NCBI GenBank assembly: GCA_025094145.1
Contig: JALLLS010000005.1
Location: 744,001 to 808,000, forward strand
DNA: 64,000 bases
Source of the DNA: Spinellus fusiger
Lineage: Eukaryota > Mucoromycota > Mucoromycetes > Mucorales > Phycomycetaceae
Reading direction: 5' to 3'
The notes beneath the pieces were generated by a model, which saw only the letters and a list, made by a program, of their open reading frames with translations, had not been told where the DNA came from and did no database searches. Below, in pieces: positions 1-12,215 of the stretch. A program made the position numbers and the translations under genes. Position 1 is the stretch's first letter, and the number at the start of each line of letters is the position of its first letter.

Positions 1-1265
<1,265 letters not shown>

Positions 1266-1534
1266 TCGGATCAGGTGGGACTGTGTGGTTCGAGACTATA
1301 AAATAAGTGGGGTGCATGGTTATTATTATTTATTATAGCGCCAAGCGGTGTGCTCTAATCATAATAAAATGTGTCCTGATGATTCTAATTGCAGTCTATT
1401 TTATTGTCACTACTACTTACCACTGTTGTTGTTGTAGCAAAAACAAACAGCTGTCTGTTTGTTTTTTTCTTGCCTCCTTGGGCATATGTTTATGTCTCCA
1501 TAACATTAGAAGACTATAAACATCTCAACATCTT
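1266..1534. other. Intergenic, 3' flank of HPD
   Basis: AT-rich non-coding DNA after the HPD stop. Several AATAAA-like words lie near 1300-1370 and could serve as the polyadenylation region. I see no gene here. Confidence 0.5.
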
Positions 1535-2203
1535 TATCGTTTTAAAGCGGTAACACTCCCTTTTCATTTACGTCATGGAGCCTATTCTCTCTTATAGAAA
1601 GATGTTTAAAACCTAAGGTGTGCTGGCTTCCAATTTATTATTTTCTTTTGTTAAATGTGTAATTGTGCATTAACTTGCTTAGTTATATTCAAATTGACAA
1701 GTGATTCAATGTTAAATAACTGGTTTCTGTGAAATATATATATATATATAAAGAATATAGTCAAACAATTCACACTCTATTTGACTTGTTTATAAAGAAT
1801 AGTATGAGAAACAACACTTAGTTCTCATCAACTACTATTGTTAACACCAGTTACAATGAGACATTTGAAGTGATGATGGATCTTCAGTCAATGAATGACT
1901 ATACTGTTCTTAACACAATTCAGGTTGGCTCTATTTTATAGACAATGATGGCTAGAGTTGACTTTATAGGTTCTGTAATAAACACACTTTCAAACAGTGT
2001 TATACTGCAAACACTATGGGCTTAAGGATGACACATCAAAGAGTAAGTCCAGTGACTGAGTTACAATAACAACTTTATTTCTTCCTTTTATATCTTACTT
2101 TATAGCGTTTCATTGCAAGTCACTGTTGATTACCAAAATAGGAAATGTAGTTTGAAATAGTCCGTTGATTTCCTTTTATATCCCAAAAATCTTTGGGTGT
2201 GTA
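1535..2203. mobile_element. TIR element copy A (internally deleted)
   Basis: Shortest member of a dispersed family. The left part near 1540-1620 matches the left end of the other copies (TTTTAAAGCGGTAAC, a TTTACGTC word, then TGTTTAAAA). The right part from about 1770 matches their right halves (CAATTCACACTCTATTTG, AACAACACTTAGTTCTCAT, CCAGTTACAATGAG). It ends in CCCAAAAATCTTTGGGTGTGTA at 2182-2203. About half of the interior is missing relative to the 1.2-1.5 kb copies, and the left terminus is eroded. No coding potential. Confidence 0.7.
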
Positions 2204-2561
2204 TTCTATAGGAAACACAGTCATCATCAACAGCAACAAGAAGAACAGTATCATACTACACCCAATTTACTCTTCTTTTATTTCCAAACAGACAATGACT
2301 CTGGTAGAAAAGAAGAAGAGTAAACTTTTTTTTGTTTATTGGCTAGTCATTAAAAGAGCTGTTGAATCTTTTTGAATGACAAAAGAAGAGATTGGGACGA
2401 CACTCCATTGTATCTATTTTCTTCTTCTTCTTTAGAGTAGAGACACTTATGTATAGTGTATTTTATTCTGAGCTGCTCTTGTGTCCACATACTCCAACTC
2501 AACACACCTAATGATAAGACATGGTCAATAGAAATACATCATCCATTGATGATTTCAATAT
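2204..2561. other. Intergenic between element copy A and MED18
   Basis: AT-rich, with AGAAG-rich and TTCTTC-rich patches. It holds the 3' flank of the minus-strand MED18 gene. I see no gene. Confidence 0.4.
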
Positions 2562-3429
2562 TTACCCATTGAGAAGTGCCTTGAATTTGGCAAGTTGTTC
2601 TGCCATTTGACTGACTTGTTCCTGAGTCACTGAAATAGACACCACTTCAACAAGCCATAATGAAGGATCCTGAAATGAGACTGCAGTAGAAATATCTACT
2701 TTGATTTTGGGCTATAACCCCCTTTTGTTATTCTTTCCTCTTGTTTCTTGCCTTTTGCTTCTTACCTTGAACAGCTGGGTGACTGATATTTTGAGCAGTT
2801 TGTTATAAGACAGAAGATGTCCCTTTCTTACTACTTCAAAGGAATAACTGGATGTGCGTCCATTGTATTAGCCAGAGTGTCAGTGCTAGGGGTGTTCTTG
2901 CCTGTAGCCCAATGACTTCATGAACCGAAAGGCATCTCCTCGGAGTTGAACTCTTGTATTAGGGCGCACGATCACTGCTCTTCCACGCTGAGGTTCAGGA
3001 TGGCCCTGCATTGTCAGATACCTTTGGAGAACGAACAAACACAGCATGAGGCAGTTATCTACAACACAGCCCATACCACCACCCCATAACTGGACCCACT
3101 CACATGGACGCTTTTGTATCAACATCTATTCTTTACCATTGTCTGTGCTTTAAGCTTTTCTCTTGTTCTGTCTGAATACGTGACTGTAGTCGAAGCACCA
3201 CATCGTCATTACGTGCTGGACCAATAGGTGTTTGAGCTAGAGAAGAGTGTAAATAACAATCAACCCCACTCTACACGTAGGCTGTACCAGAAGGTGTAAA
3301 TATGATCTCATGTTCAAACAGGTCTAGCATGGTATCATTGCCACAAATACCCATCAGCCGTGCAATGAGACTGTCTTTTTCCTCCTGCCCTACAATAAGA
3401 CCCTGAAGACTGCACTCATAAGATGCCAT
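2562..3429 (-). CDS. MED18: Mediator complex subunit 18 (MED18/Srb5)
   Basis: Head-module subunit of the RNA polymerase II Mediator, nuclear. Five exons on the minus strand: 3429-3288, 3236-3137, 3021-2902, 2847-2766 and 2669-2562. They give a protein of about 183 aa, near the usual 200. The start MASYECSLQGLIVGQ matches the family N-terminus with its LxQGxI strand. The middle reads QWYLTMQGH then MKSLGYSYSFEVVRKGHLL, and the C-terminus WLVEVVSISV is the conserved end of the beta barrel. The third intron (2901-2848) begins with GC instead of GT; this is the only choice that keeps the conserved MKSLGY-SYSF junction in frame. All phases agree. Identification is by alignment from memory with human MED18. 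Confidence 0.85.
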
Positions 3430-4219
3430 GAAGAAGAAGGGGAGAGAGGTGTGTCTTTAGAGTGTGTCTCTAGAGTGAAGGGTCTGTGGATGAGTGAACC
3501 CATTGACCAGTCACACTGTGCCTGAAGAAGTAAAATAAAAAATAAGAATGAAAAAATAAGAATGAAAAAATAAGAATGAGAATTAAGAATAAGAATGAAA
3601 AAATAAGAATTAAGCTTGGCTTCTCTCTTCATGGCTGTCTTCCATGGCCATTTTCTCTTTGTCACGTACAAGGGGCAGGTTTAGAAGAGAAGAAATACAC
3701 TCATTGGCCCATCTCCAACAGCAGTTTGTATAGCTTGTATAGCACACTCTATGGTGTATAGGCTCTATCCATTGGTTGAATACTCCTCTATAGCAGTCCT
3801 CTAGGATAGTAGCCAATAAGATCCATGTAGTGTTGGCATGGCATTGATGATTCCACCAGAGTGCCTCCCAGACATCTCCTATCACCATAGCACTGTCTGT
3901 TTCTATGACTATGACTATGTCTGTTTCTATGACTATGACTATGTCTATGTCTATGTCTATGTCTATGTCTATGTCTATCTCTCACTATCTAGATGGATTT
4001 ATAGATGGCTTACTACTTTAGTTGGAGTCAGACTACAGCACAGTCCACCAAAAACACCGCCTTGCCACTGCCCTCTCCCTTCTCTTCTATCTGACCTTTA
4101 AATAGTGGATATATCTACCCTTTTAAATGTTCCTTTTTTAGCAAGAGAAACTCCAGGCAAAGTAAAACTCAACTCCTTCTCTCTCTTTCTCTCTCTTTCT
4201 CCTATAGTACAGACACATC
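3430..4219. repeat. Intergenic between divergent MED18 and CHIP, simple repeats
   Basis: Shared upstream region of two divergent genes. It holds an (AATAAGAATGAAA)-type repeat at about 3532-3612 and a hexamer repeat of TATGAC and TATGTC units at about 3902-3976. Pyrimidine tracts (TCTCTCTTT) lie just before the CHIP start at 4220. Small open frames here look like repeat translation, not genes. Confidence 0.5.
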
Positions 4220-5917
4220 ATGACTCATGCAGAAGCAGAACACCACAAGGCTCTAGGTAAATAACAACAAGAGAAAGAGAAAGAAAACAACGAGGCATTC
4301 AACCCTCTTTCCACTTGACAGGCAATGGACTTTTTGCAGAACACCGTTATGAAGAAGCCATCAAGGAGTATTCCACTGCTATTGTAAACAGTACCCCCTC
4401 CCTCAAAAGAAGAAAGAAGAAAGAAGAAAGAAAAGGAATAACCCTCTCTGCTCATAGATAAAAGATTCTACTGAACGTGTTTATTATACGAACCGAGCCC
4501 TTTGCTATTCAAAGGTAGGGATAGAATCAACATAAATAGGAAGATGTTAATAGGAGAGAGAGGGTGTTATAGCTGGAGAAGTACAGTGAAGTGATAAGAG
4601 ACTGCAGAAAAGCTATTGAATTGGACGATACTACAGGTAAACTCCATCAGGAACAAACCAACCAACAGACAAACAAAAAACAAAAAACAAAAAAAGATGA
4701 ATAAAAGAATATTTGAATTTTTCTTTTCATGTCCACTCTCACTACCACTCTATGGGGTTATGTTGGGGTGACTTGGTCTGTCCTTAGTGAAGGCCTATTA
4801 TTTGGTAAGTTACAAGACGATAAGTGCATAGAAACACATAAAAGTAGATAAAAGTAAAAGTAGATAAAAGTAGATGCTCTTTCTTATCCTTCTTCTTATC
4901 CTTCTTCTTCATCCTCTTCTTCTTTAGTTAGGTCAGGCTTTGATAGAGAAAAAGATGCACACAGAGGGTAAGTTGTATTATTAGAATACACCAAAAGAGA
5001 AGATAGACCCTCTCTCTCTAAACATGCACATGGCCATGGTCATACCAATGGAATGATCTATAATAGCATTGAGCAAGCTCAAGAAAGGTGAGTCTTGGTG
5101 ATTATTTCTATAGAGAGAGAGAGATTAGACACACTGTAGTAAATATCCACCTTTGTAGCCTATACATCTGCTATTCAACAGAAAGTGAAATATGTCAACG
5201 ATATTCTCCAGGCACTGCTCATGGCACGAAAGAGAGTAGGCTGAGGGTGGAGAGAAGAAAAGTATTAAGCTGGGAACATTAGAGATGGGATGATGAGGAA
5301 GTGATTCGTCTTGAGCGTGAATCTGAACTCCTTCGCTATGTCAAGGGTCTTGTCACCAAGGACTACGAAAGACTGCTGTTAGAAGCAAAAGATGAGGAAT
5401 CAGCAGATGCAGCTGACTATTACATTGTAAGACCATTACACTACAAAGTGCTTACTTACAGTAGAATGAGCAACTATCGAAACTTCAAATTGTATTTGAA
5501 CACTCAAAGGAGAATCTCATGGTAAACAAACAAACAAACAAACAAAAAAAAGGACATGCGTTCTGGGCATACACTAACATAAAAAGGCTCTGTTTGCGTT
5601 CTTCTTGAGAAGAGAAGAGAGATTCCTGATGCGTATCTAGACAAGATATCCTTTAATATTATGCATGACCCTGTGTTTACACCTGGTAAGGAGGATAGAT
5701 AGCAGACACTTTATTCATTCTGTTGGCTATGTAAGATGGCATCACCTATGAGCGACAGTCTCTTTTAGATCATTTCGAGAAGAACGGACCCTTTGATCCT
5801 ATTACTAGACGCTCATGTACTGAGAAGCAGTTGGTGCCTAATCTTTCCTTGCGAGAGGCCATTGAGGACTTCTTAAAGGAAAATGGATGGGCTGCTGGTA
5901 AGTGTCTTGCAGGATGA
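4220..5917 (+). CDS. STUB1: CHIP/STUB1-type U-box E3 ubiquitin ligase with TPRs
   Basis: Co-chaperone ubiquitin ligase that binds Hsp70/Hsp90 tails through TPRs and ubiquitinates clients; cytosolic. Twelve exons: 4220-4256, 4322-4383, 4458-4514, 4573-4636, 4788-4804, 4928-4967, 5067-5087, 5159-5235, 5283-5426, 5465-5521, 5610-5685 and 5736-5917. They give about 277 aa against 303 in human. The TPR region reads GNGLFAEHRYEEAIKEYSTA and YYTNRALCYSKLEKYSEVIRD; then comes a charged helical middle (RWDDEEVIRLERESELL). The C-terminal U-box reads KRREIPDAYLDKISFNIM, DPVFTPDGITYER and GPFDPITR, ending LKENGWAAGK. Two exons are only 17 and 21 nt. A GTAAG...CAG stretch of 15 nt near the stop is too short for an intron and is read through. 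Confidence 0.9.
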
Positions 5918-6099
5918 AAGGGACATCTCACTCATTTCCCATTGGTAAGACTATTAACGGTGGAGACTGCACTCCTACAGAGACAAGACTCATCATGAGA
6001 GAGAATACCATACATTCGAGTGTTTTTATTTATTTATTTTCTTGTACTAAAGTATCTTTAGAAATATATTTAAATGCATTTATAGGTAGGTAGATATAC

Positions 6100-6130
6100 A
6101 TATAAATATATATATATATATATATATAAA
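6100..6130. repeat. TA microsatellite
   Basis: Run of TA/TATA dinucleotides in the short convergent gap between the CHIP and coronin stops. Likely part of the 3' flank of both genes. Confidence 0.6.
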
Positions 6131-6152
6131 AGGATGAAAAAAAAAGACTTCT

Positions 6153-8133
6153 TTAGTTGGTGACTTCTTGAGGAGAGACAGGAGTTGCTTCAGTTGCTTC
6201 AGTTGTAGTTACCACCTCAACATTAGGAGATTCAATGGACTTGTTCGACTCAATGGACTTGTTCGACTCGGCATCAGAGCCATGGGTCTTCCACTGAGCT
6301 GCCTGTTCACGTAGCTTCTCTATTTCAATCTCAAGCACACGAATCTTCACTTCTCTCTGCGATAGACTGTTTTTCAAGTCATCGTTCTCTTTACGCAACT
6401 CGTGGTAGGCTTCTTGGTACTAGAAGAAGAAGAAAAAACAACAACAACAAAGAAAAGAACTTCAATCCTTCTTTGTTCCTCTTCTTTGTTCCTCCTCTTT
6501 GTTCCTACTTACATCTTTGTCCTGTTTAGCAACTGTAGGAGATTCGTTGGGCTGTTCTGGTGCAGGTGCAGCAGAAGGCACAAATTCCTTCTTGCTCTTT
6601 GCACTGAAGCCAGCCTCCAGATCAATCAGCTTTGGCTGTGCGTTTTTACCACTAAACCATTCATCGGCAGTCAATGAAGGCTCGTCTCCCAAGGTAAGAG
6701 GGAAGATGTCTGACTGGAAGGCGTCTGACTAGACACACACAAATAACACACAAACGCACCATGGATGTCAATGCCTGCAGATAAACACACTTGTCTATTG
6801 CTACAGAATGGCTTACCTTTCGTGGCACAGTGAAGGAGATGGGTTCAATCAGATTTGCGCCCACCTTGTAGGCTCTGGCAATCTCACAATCAGCGACATT
6901 GACACCACGCTTGGGTAGGAATTCCATACCACGCTGGGGATCTCCAGACTTGAATTCAGCCAAAGGATACAGTTCATCATTTTCGTATTCATAGTAGCGA
7001 ATGTTGCCGTCACTAATAAATAACAAGACACATAAGAGCCCACTCTTTTTTTCTTTTCTTTTTCTCTTTTTTTCTTTTTAAACCATAGCAACAATAGCAA
7101 CTCACCCCTTGCCAGCAAGATACAGCATTTTGGTATCCGCATCATAGAAAGGCATCAGAACACCTGAAGAAGTATCAAGGAAATCAGACTTGAGGGGTTT
7201 AGCAAGATTGTTGACATCCCACAAGTTGAGTTGACGGTCACTCATACGCGAGAACCCAGTGGTAGCAAGACGGTCTGTTTCTCCCAACCAAACCACACGC
7301 GATCCCTTGACGCCTTGATGGCCAGGACCCTCTTGGACAATGGTATTACTACGCACATCAAAGACACGGATCTTCTTGTCTCTGCAAGTAGTAGCTAATA
7401 GGGAGCCATTGTAATTCCATGCCAATGACTGGATGATTTCTGTGTGGCCTGTGATTTCCTGTCTCTCTACACCCTTTTCAATGTCCCATAGTTTGATAGT
7501 GAGGTCTGTGCTTGCAGAAGCCAATACATTCTCAGCAGTAGGATGGAAGAGGACCTGACCTACTTTGCTATAAGAAACAAGTCAGTGTCTTTGTGCATTG
7601 TGGCAGGGTTTTCCTCCTCCCTCTCCTCCCCCTTGTCTTACCGGCCATGGCCTGATAGTTTGGAAACAGGATAGACTGCCTCCTGGTCTTCCTCATAGCA
7701 CTCAGGAATTGTCCAGATCATCACCTTACTATCTTCAGCACCAGAGGCAATAACATAGTCGTTGAAGGGATTAAAGTCGGTGTCCAGAACAGGACCTGTG
7801 TGGCCTCTGTACAAAGGATAAGTGTCGGGGAGTTTGCCTAAAAAACAGTTTGTGATTGTGACATAAAGAGGAATCACCTACCCACTGTTGATAGGGGAAT
7901 CACAGCAAAGGCACCACCTCCCGATGCATTCCAGTTGACAGACAAGAAGAGCTAGAGAAAGAGTAAGGAAGAGAAGGAAGGTGTACTGTTGTTATGCTAC
8001 TTACTGGATTCACTTTGATCATATTTGTGTCCCATGCATTGGCACTAACACGCAGGTTATCATAGCAGACATCTCTCTTGGCCACACTGCCATAGACGTG
8101 GCGATACTTGGAGGCTCTGACAAAACGAGACAT
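6153..8133 (-). CDS. CRN1: Coronin, actin-binding WD40 protein
   Basis: Short coronin that binds F-actin and regulates Arp2/3 at cortical actin. Seven exons: 8133-8005, 7951-7882, 7837-7642, 7567-7106, 7012-6817, 6728-6513 and 6419-6153, giving about 511 aa. The N-terminus [16 protein letters not shown] is the coronin signature, followed by [12 protein letters not shown]-type repeats include [28 protein letters not shown], quoted here only in part as [11 protein letters not shown], and [10 protein letters not shown]. The conserved coronin extension holds [19 protein letters not shown]. The last exon is a coiled coil ([21 protein letters not shown]), as expected for trimerisation, followed by a Ser/Thr/Glu tail with a doubled SNKSIE unit. 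A complete, intact gene. Confidence 0.93.
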
Positions 8134-8476
8134 GATATTCTATTCTATTCTATGCTATGCTATTCTATTCTCTCTCTTATTAGAACAAGAACAAGAACAA
8201 GGACGTGTGGCAGCCAATAGAAACAAAGCACTCTTACATGGACAGTTGAGGGGGAGTTTTCTGGTTCAAAATAAAGAAGAAAGATGGAATAGAAATAGAC
8301 AGTAAAATAAACAAAAGACAAGACTGAACACGAAAGAAGGAGTAAGTGGAAGAAGAGTCGGTGTCGGAGTCTCATCCTGTTCTGAAGTCTGTCTTACCAT
8401 GGGCATAACAAAGGCGGTGGTGTTATCCCCAAAAACAGAACACTTTGACTCTGTTATGGCTGTCTATTCTATATTC
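8134..8476. other. Upstream region of coronin
   Basis: Promoter and 5' UTR side of the minus-strand coronin gene. It contains a TTCTA-type pentamer run near 8139-8165 and an AGAACA repeat near 8180-8200. No gene seen. Confidence 0.4.
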
Positions 8477-9665
8477 TACACACCAGGAGATTTTCTGGCT
8501 TTTAACCAGATACACGCTATCCCCTTTACGTAAAAAAATATCCTGCCTTTTATGGAACTGTGTTTAAAATCAAAGGTTTGCAAGTATCTAAATCTTTCTT
8601 TCCTTTTGTGGATACCTCAATATCAAATTGTATTATCAATAAAATATATTGTTTATGAATAAAATTGTTTATTGTAATACTATAGCTAATACTATATTAT
8701 GTACTATAGCTACTGCTGCTCTAGGCATATTCCTTCATAGCAATAGAATCCACAACCTAAAGGCCTTGTGCTTTATCCTTGGGAGATAGATAACTATGCT
8801 CAGGAGTATACCCTAGAGACCCTAGATAGTATAGAAGACCACCTAAGACTGATTTGAAAGGAGTCTTTACTTGCCTAATAACAATACAATGAGTGCCTTG
8901 TGGAATACAATGAGCTCAAGCCCAGAGGAAGACGCTGCTTACCTTTTTATCACTAGAATAGTCCTTGGTAGTGTCTATCACCTCCTTCTATTGTTTTTCT
9001 TTGTTAATAATGGCACATTACCTTGTTTATTTATGTTCATCTCAACAAGTGCTTGGGTGTTAAGTTTTATGTACAGTGTAAGAAATAACAAAAGAAGGGG
9101 AATATCGTAACAAATAATTCTTCTCTCTATTCTAGTGGGGTATACATTTTAGTCTTTACTCATAAAAATCACAAGTCAGACAATTCACACTCTATTTGCC
9201 TTAGATCTAAAGGACAGTATTAGTAACAACACTTAGTTCTCATTAAGCACCACTGTTAATACCAGTTACAATGAGACAGTTACTGAGGCGATTATTAATA
9301 TTGATTTAATGAATGGATATACAGTTCTTAATATAAGTGAGCTTAGTTCTATTTTCTGGAAAATGATTATTAGATTTAATTCAGTATGTCCTATAATAAA
9401 TACACTTTAAAAACTATTATGCTGCGAATACTGTGGGCTTATAGTTAACACATGTTAAACATTAAATGCAGTGATTGATTTGCAATGTCAGGTTTACTTC
9501 TTCCTTTTATCCAACTTTATAGTGTTTAATTACACAGTCCATAGTCAATGCCAAGACAGACAGACAGTGAAAAGGTTCTTTTCAAACACATTAACCAACC
9601 AAAGAAATAATATGACTTTATTGTTCATGTATTTCCTTTTACATCCCAAAAATATTCTGTTGCTA
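8477..9665. mobile_element. TIR element copy B
   Basis: Begins with TACACACCAGGAGATTTTCT and the subterminal words GGCTTTTAA, TTTACGT and TGTTTAAAATCAAAGG shared with the other copies. The right part shares CAAACAATTCACACTC-like and CCAGTTACAATGAGACAG segments and ends in a decayed CATCCCAAAAATATTCTG. A 79-codon open frame at 8871-9110 is similar to one in copy D but has stops in copies C and E, so it is not supported as a gene. Probably a non-autonomous, older copy. Confidence 0.7.
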
Positions 9666-10739
9666 TGAGACAAGAGACACACAGGACCTCTTAAGGCTGG
9701 TTACTCATACGGAGATTGATAAAAAAAGAGAAGGGTATGGAGTGATAGAAGGCAAACTAATAGTTGTAATAATAATAGTACCCTATAGGAATACAGAAAG
9801 AAAACAAGTCGAGAACAAGAGACAGTCAGCTGTCCAAGTCTTTAAAGCTTATCTTGTTTATACTCTAGGAAGCTGTTTGGATTAAGGTCTATTTTATTAA
9901 AGATATAGACAATTACACTTTTTATATTAGTTTGGCATTTCTTCTTTGACTATGAATTTGAATATGAATTTGAATATTTTGCTATTCTCAAGCAATAGAT
10001 ATGGTCTTCATAGAATATCCAAGCAGACTGGGAAGGGTAACTGTCCTATCCTACAGTGTGTATAATCTTGGTCCTGTATTTCAAGTCTATAGAATTTAAT
10101 AAGGTGATTTTATTGTAAATAAAGTTTATCTCTTCCCTTGAAACATACATAGGACAAGAGAAGGGGATCCATCTATGAATTTACTGAGATGTTATTATCG
10201 TATAGCTTTGGTCCTCATAGCTTAAAAAGATATATAAGTAGCCTCAAGATCTATACTATGTAACTTTGTAAAAATATATCTTTTATTCTGCAATAAAGGG
10301 CACTGTGGTTATCAAAAAGACCACTAGAGAGATAAATGTATAGATATTGGGTCTCTAGCAGTGACGAAAAAATAGAGTGTTATTACAAAGGCTGGTCTAG
10401 GGAAATCAAAGAGGGTACATGAATAGGAACACAACACACAATTTGAATAAAACGGGTAACTAGGCAACTGTTCTTTAAGCAATTCTTTTCTTTTTAGATG
10501 TTGTTGTAGTCTACATTACTTTGGTGGTTCTGATCAAGCAAATGAATTGTGAAATTTCGTTTTGTTCTCTGCTTGAATATTAATACCTGCTAATTACACT
10601 GACTGTTGTTATTCATAACTTCTATCCTCTTTAACTTGTTTGCCTTTGTCTGGCATATAAACCATCAGTTGTGATCTGGTGAGTGTTTGTGTATGTTTAT
10701 TATGTCTGACATGTTAGTCAGTTTCTATTGTATATTCTT
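9666..10739. other. AT-rich intergenic region
   Basis: About 1 kb with no supported gene. It is AT-rich and contains local repeats such as the doubled GAATTTGAATATGAATTTG near 9954-9976. It precedes the Fanzor-like remnant and may include decayed upstream parts of it, but nothing could be read as protein with confidence. Confidence 0.4.
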
Positions 10740-11290
10740 TTATTTTAATAACCCCAGTGAATCCGCTACAAAGGCAAGAAGGTGCCAGTACAAGGGTAAT
10801 ACGACACACACATAGAGTACATTAATATATCTCGAACTAATTACTTTTACTATTATTTTATTATTGAAAAGGGGTTTTGGCACCTAAAAGGATTGGAGTA
10901 TGATCTTACCAAGCTGCCAGTAATTGCTTATGGCACAGGAATGAAAGGAAAGGATGCTGTCAAGTTCAAAGGCCATCGTGTTGGTTTGACAAGAATATTA
11001 TATCAATCACTGAAAAAGAGACAAAAAGATGGTGATCTTCTTCTGGTTGATGTCGATGAGTTCTTTACATCGAGGGTAAGCATGATTGACCTCTCACTCA
11101 ATATGAAAAGCTCTTCTAACAGTTACTCTGTTTTGTTTTCTTTTTTTATTCTCAAGATCTGCCATACTTGCAACACAAATATCCTCACTGAGGTATTAGT
11201 GAATTTCAACACTATCCGCGCTTGCCAAAGTTGCGGAATTGTTTAGAACAGAGATGTGAATGCATCAAAAGGTATCTATACAGCCACATA
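10740..11290 (+). pseudogene. TnpB/Fanzor-like nuclease C-terminal remnant
   Basis: Conceptual translation at 10893-11075 and 11157-11290 resembles the C-terminus of OMEGA-type RuvC nucleases (TnpB in IS200/605, Fanzor in eukaryotes). It shows YGTGMKGKDAVKFKGHRVG, a leucine/lysine helix, then DEFFTSR with a zinc-ribbon ICHTCNT and CQSCGI. The expected RuvC-III strand NRDVNASKG follows. A TAG stop at 11245 sits where a tryptophan (CGIVWNRD type) is expected, so the frame is broken between zinc ribbon and the final catalytic aspartate. An 81-nt GT-AG intron (11076-11156) is plausible but can also be read through in frame. No N-terminal half is visible. Family name is inferred from memory of motif order. 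Confidence 0.6.
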
Positions 11291-11705
11291 AGAATAGATA
11301 TTCGTATTCATATTATATATCGCCACATCGAAAGTGATTTCCTTCGGGATTCAGATATTTACAGGTAAATCTACATAATCTTTATTTAAGAACTAACATG
11401 AATACATCTCACTTTTTTTGCTCCTTTTCAAATCCATGTCATTTCTAAACAATTGTATTTCGACTATTTCCTTTTATATCCTAAAGACCTCCTGGTGTGT
11501 ATACCTGGACTGTCTGCAAAAATAAAAATAAAGTCCTAGTGCTTGTTGGACACAAGGAAGAGTAAAACATAGCATGTGATTGGTGGATATTCCTTAGGAA
11601 GACGACAGTTGGCATGCCTTCCATCTTGATGTGACTGTGCTCCAGAAGATGAAAATAACACGCCCTGTCTTCTAGATAGCAAGACCCGTGCTGCTATTGT
11701 TTGCT
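11291..11705. other. Intergenic before GON7-like gene
   Basis: AT-rich up to the solo terminus at 11502, then more mixed sequence that probably carries the promoter and 5' UTR of the next gene. No other gene seen. Confidence 0.4.
11480..11502. mobile_element. Solo right terminus of the TIR family
   Basis: TTTTATATCCTAAAGACCTCCTGGTGTGTA matches in sense and spacing the right ends of the full copies (CCCAAAAATCTCCTGGTGTATA in copy C); shown here in part only. It lies about 200 bp after the Fanzor-like remnant. No matching left end was found upstream. Confidence 0.55.
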
Positions 11706-11990
11706 ATGAGTTCTGTTCAGGCTGTTACGACATTATGTGGACAAACACAGTCCTTTGAAGCAGTCATTGCCAAGGAAAATAAAACTCCTATGCAGGGACT
11801 CTCAGAGGCAGTGGCAGTGCTACAGAAAGAGATTAACGTGTACCTGACACAACAATTGACCAGTGATAAATCCACTATCACAGAGAAAGAAGAAGAAGCG
11901 GAAGAAGAAGCGGAAGAAGAAGAGGAAGAGGCGGAAGAAAAGAAAGAGGAAGAAGAACAGGATTCAAAACGACAAAAGACAAGTCCTTAA
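11706..11990 (+). CDS. GON7: GON7-like EKC/KEOPS complex subunit
   Basis: Single exon of 94 codons. The start MSSVQAVTTLCGQTQSFEAV is the first ATG; an in-frame GTG six codons earlier is unlikely to be used in a fungus. The core PMQGLSEAVAVLQKEINVYL resembles the helix of GON7 (human PFQGLLSGVAQMKD). An acidic low-complexity tail (EEEAEEEAEEE) follows, and the protein ends SKRQKTSP, like the AKRPKTPS end of human GON7. In the family this small, partly disordered subunit supports t6A37 tRNA modification by KEOPS. The match is short, so it is tentative. The acidic tract is coded by a GAAGAAGAAGCG-type repeat. Confidence 0.6.
   Translation: MSSVQAVTTLCGQTQSFEAVIAKENKTPMQGLSEAVAVLQKEINVYLTQQLTSDKSTITEKEEEAEEEAEEEEEEAEEKKEEEEQDSKRQKTSP
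11883..11970 (+). repeat. GAA/GCG-type coding microsatellite
   Basis: Imperfect trinucleotide repeat inside the GON7-like gene, encoding the Glu/Ala/Lys tail. Length variation here would change tail length without breaking the frame. Confidence 0.8.
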
Positions 11991-12215
11991 GCCAACACTC
12001 TATTTGTCTCTCTCTCATGTCACTTCACCAAGTACAGTCAGAGTCTGTCTTTGTTTATTTTCCACCCCTTCCTTGTCTACAGTGCAGAGTGTGTAGACAG
12101 ATAGAATCAACCGTGTCTTTTGCTCAATAAACAAAAACAAAAACAAAAACAATCAAACAGGGGCAGTGTGTTCATTGTTCAGCTACAGCTTACATCTACG
12201 TAGCCTATCCATAGC

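Noticed and set aside
5898..5912. Possible last intron in CHIP (GTAAGTGTCTTGCAG)
   Set aside because: Only 15 nt long, below any realistic intron size; reading through adds five residues and then the stop.
6661..7145. Open frames overlapping coronin that extend through introns
   Set aside because: They read through splice sites; the spliced model keeps all coronin motifs in phase.
8871..9110. Open frame in element copy B similar to 25792-25977 in copy D
   Set aside because: Copies C and E have stops at the matching positions, so it is not conserved as protein.
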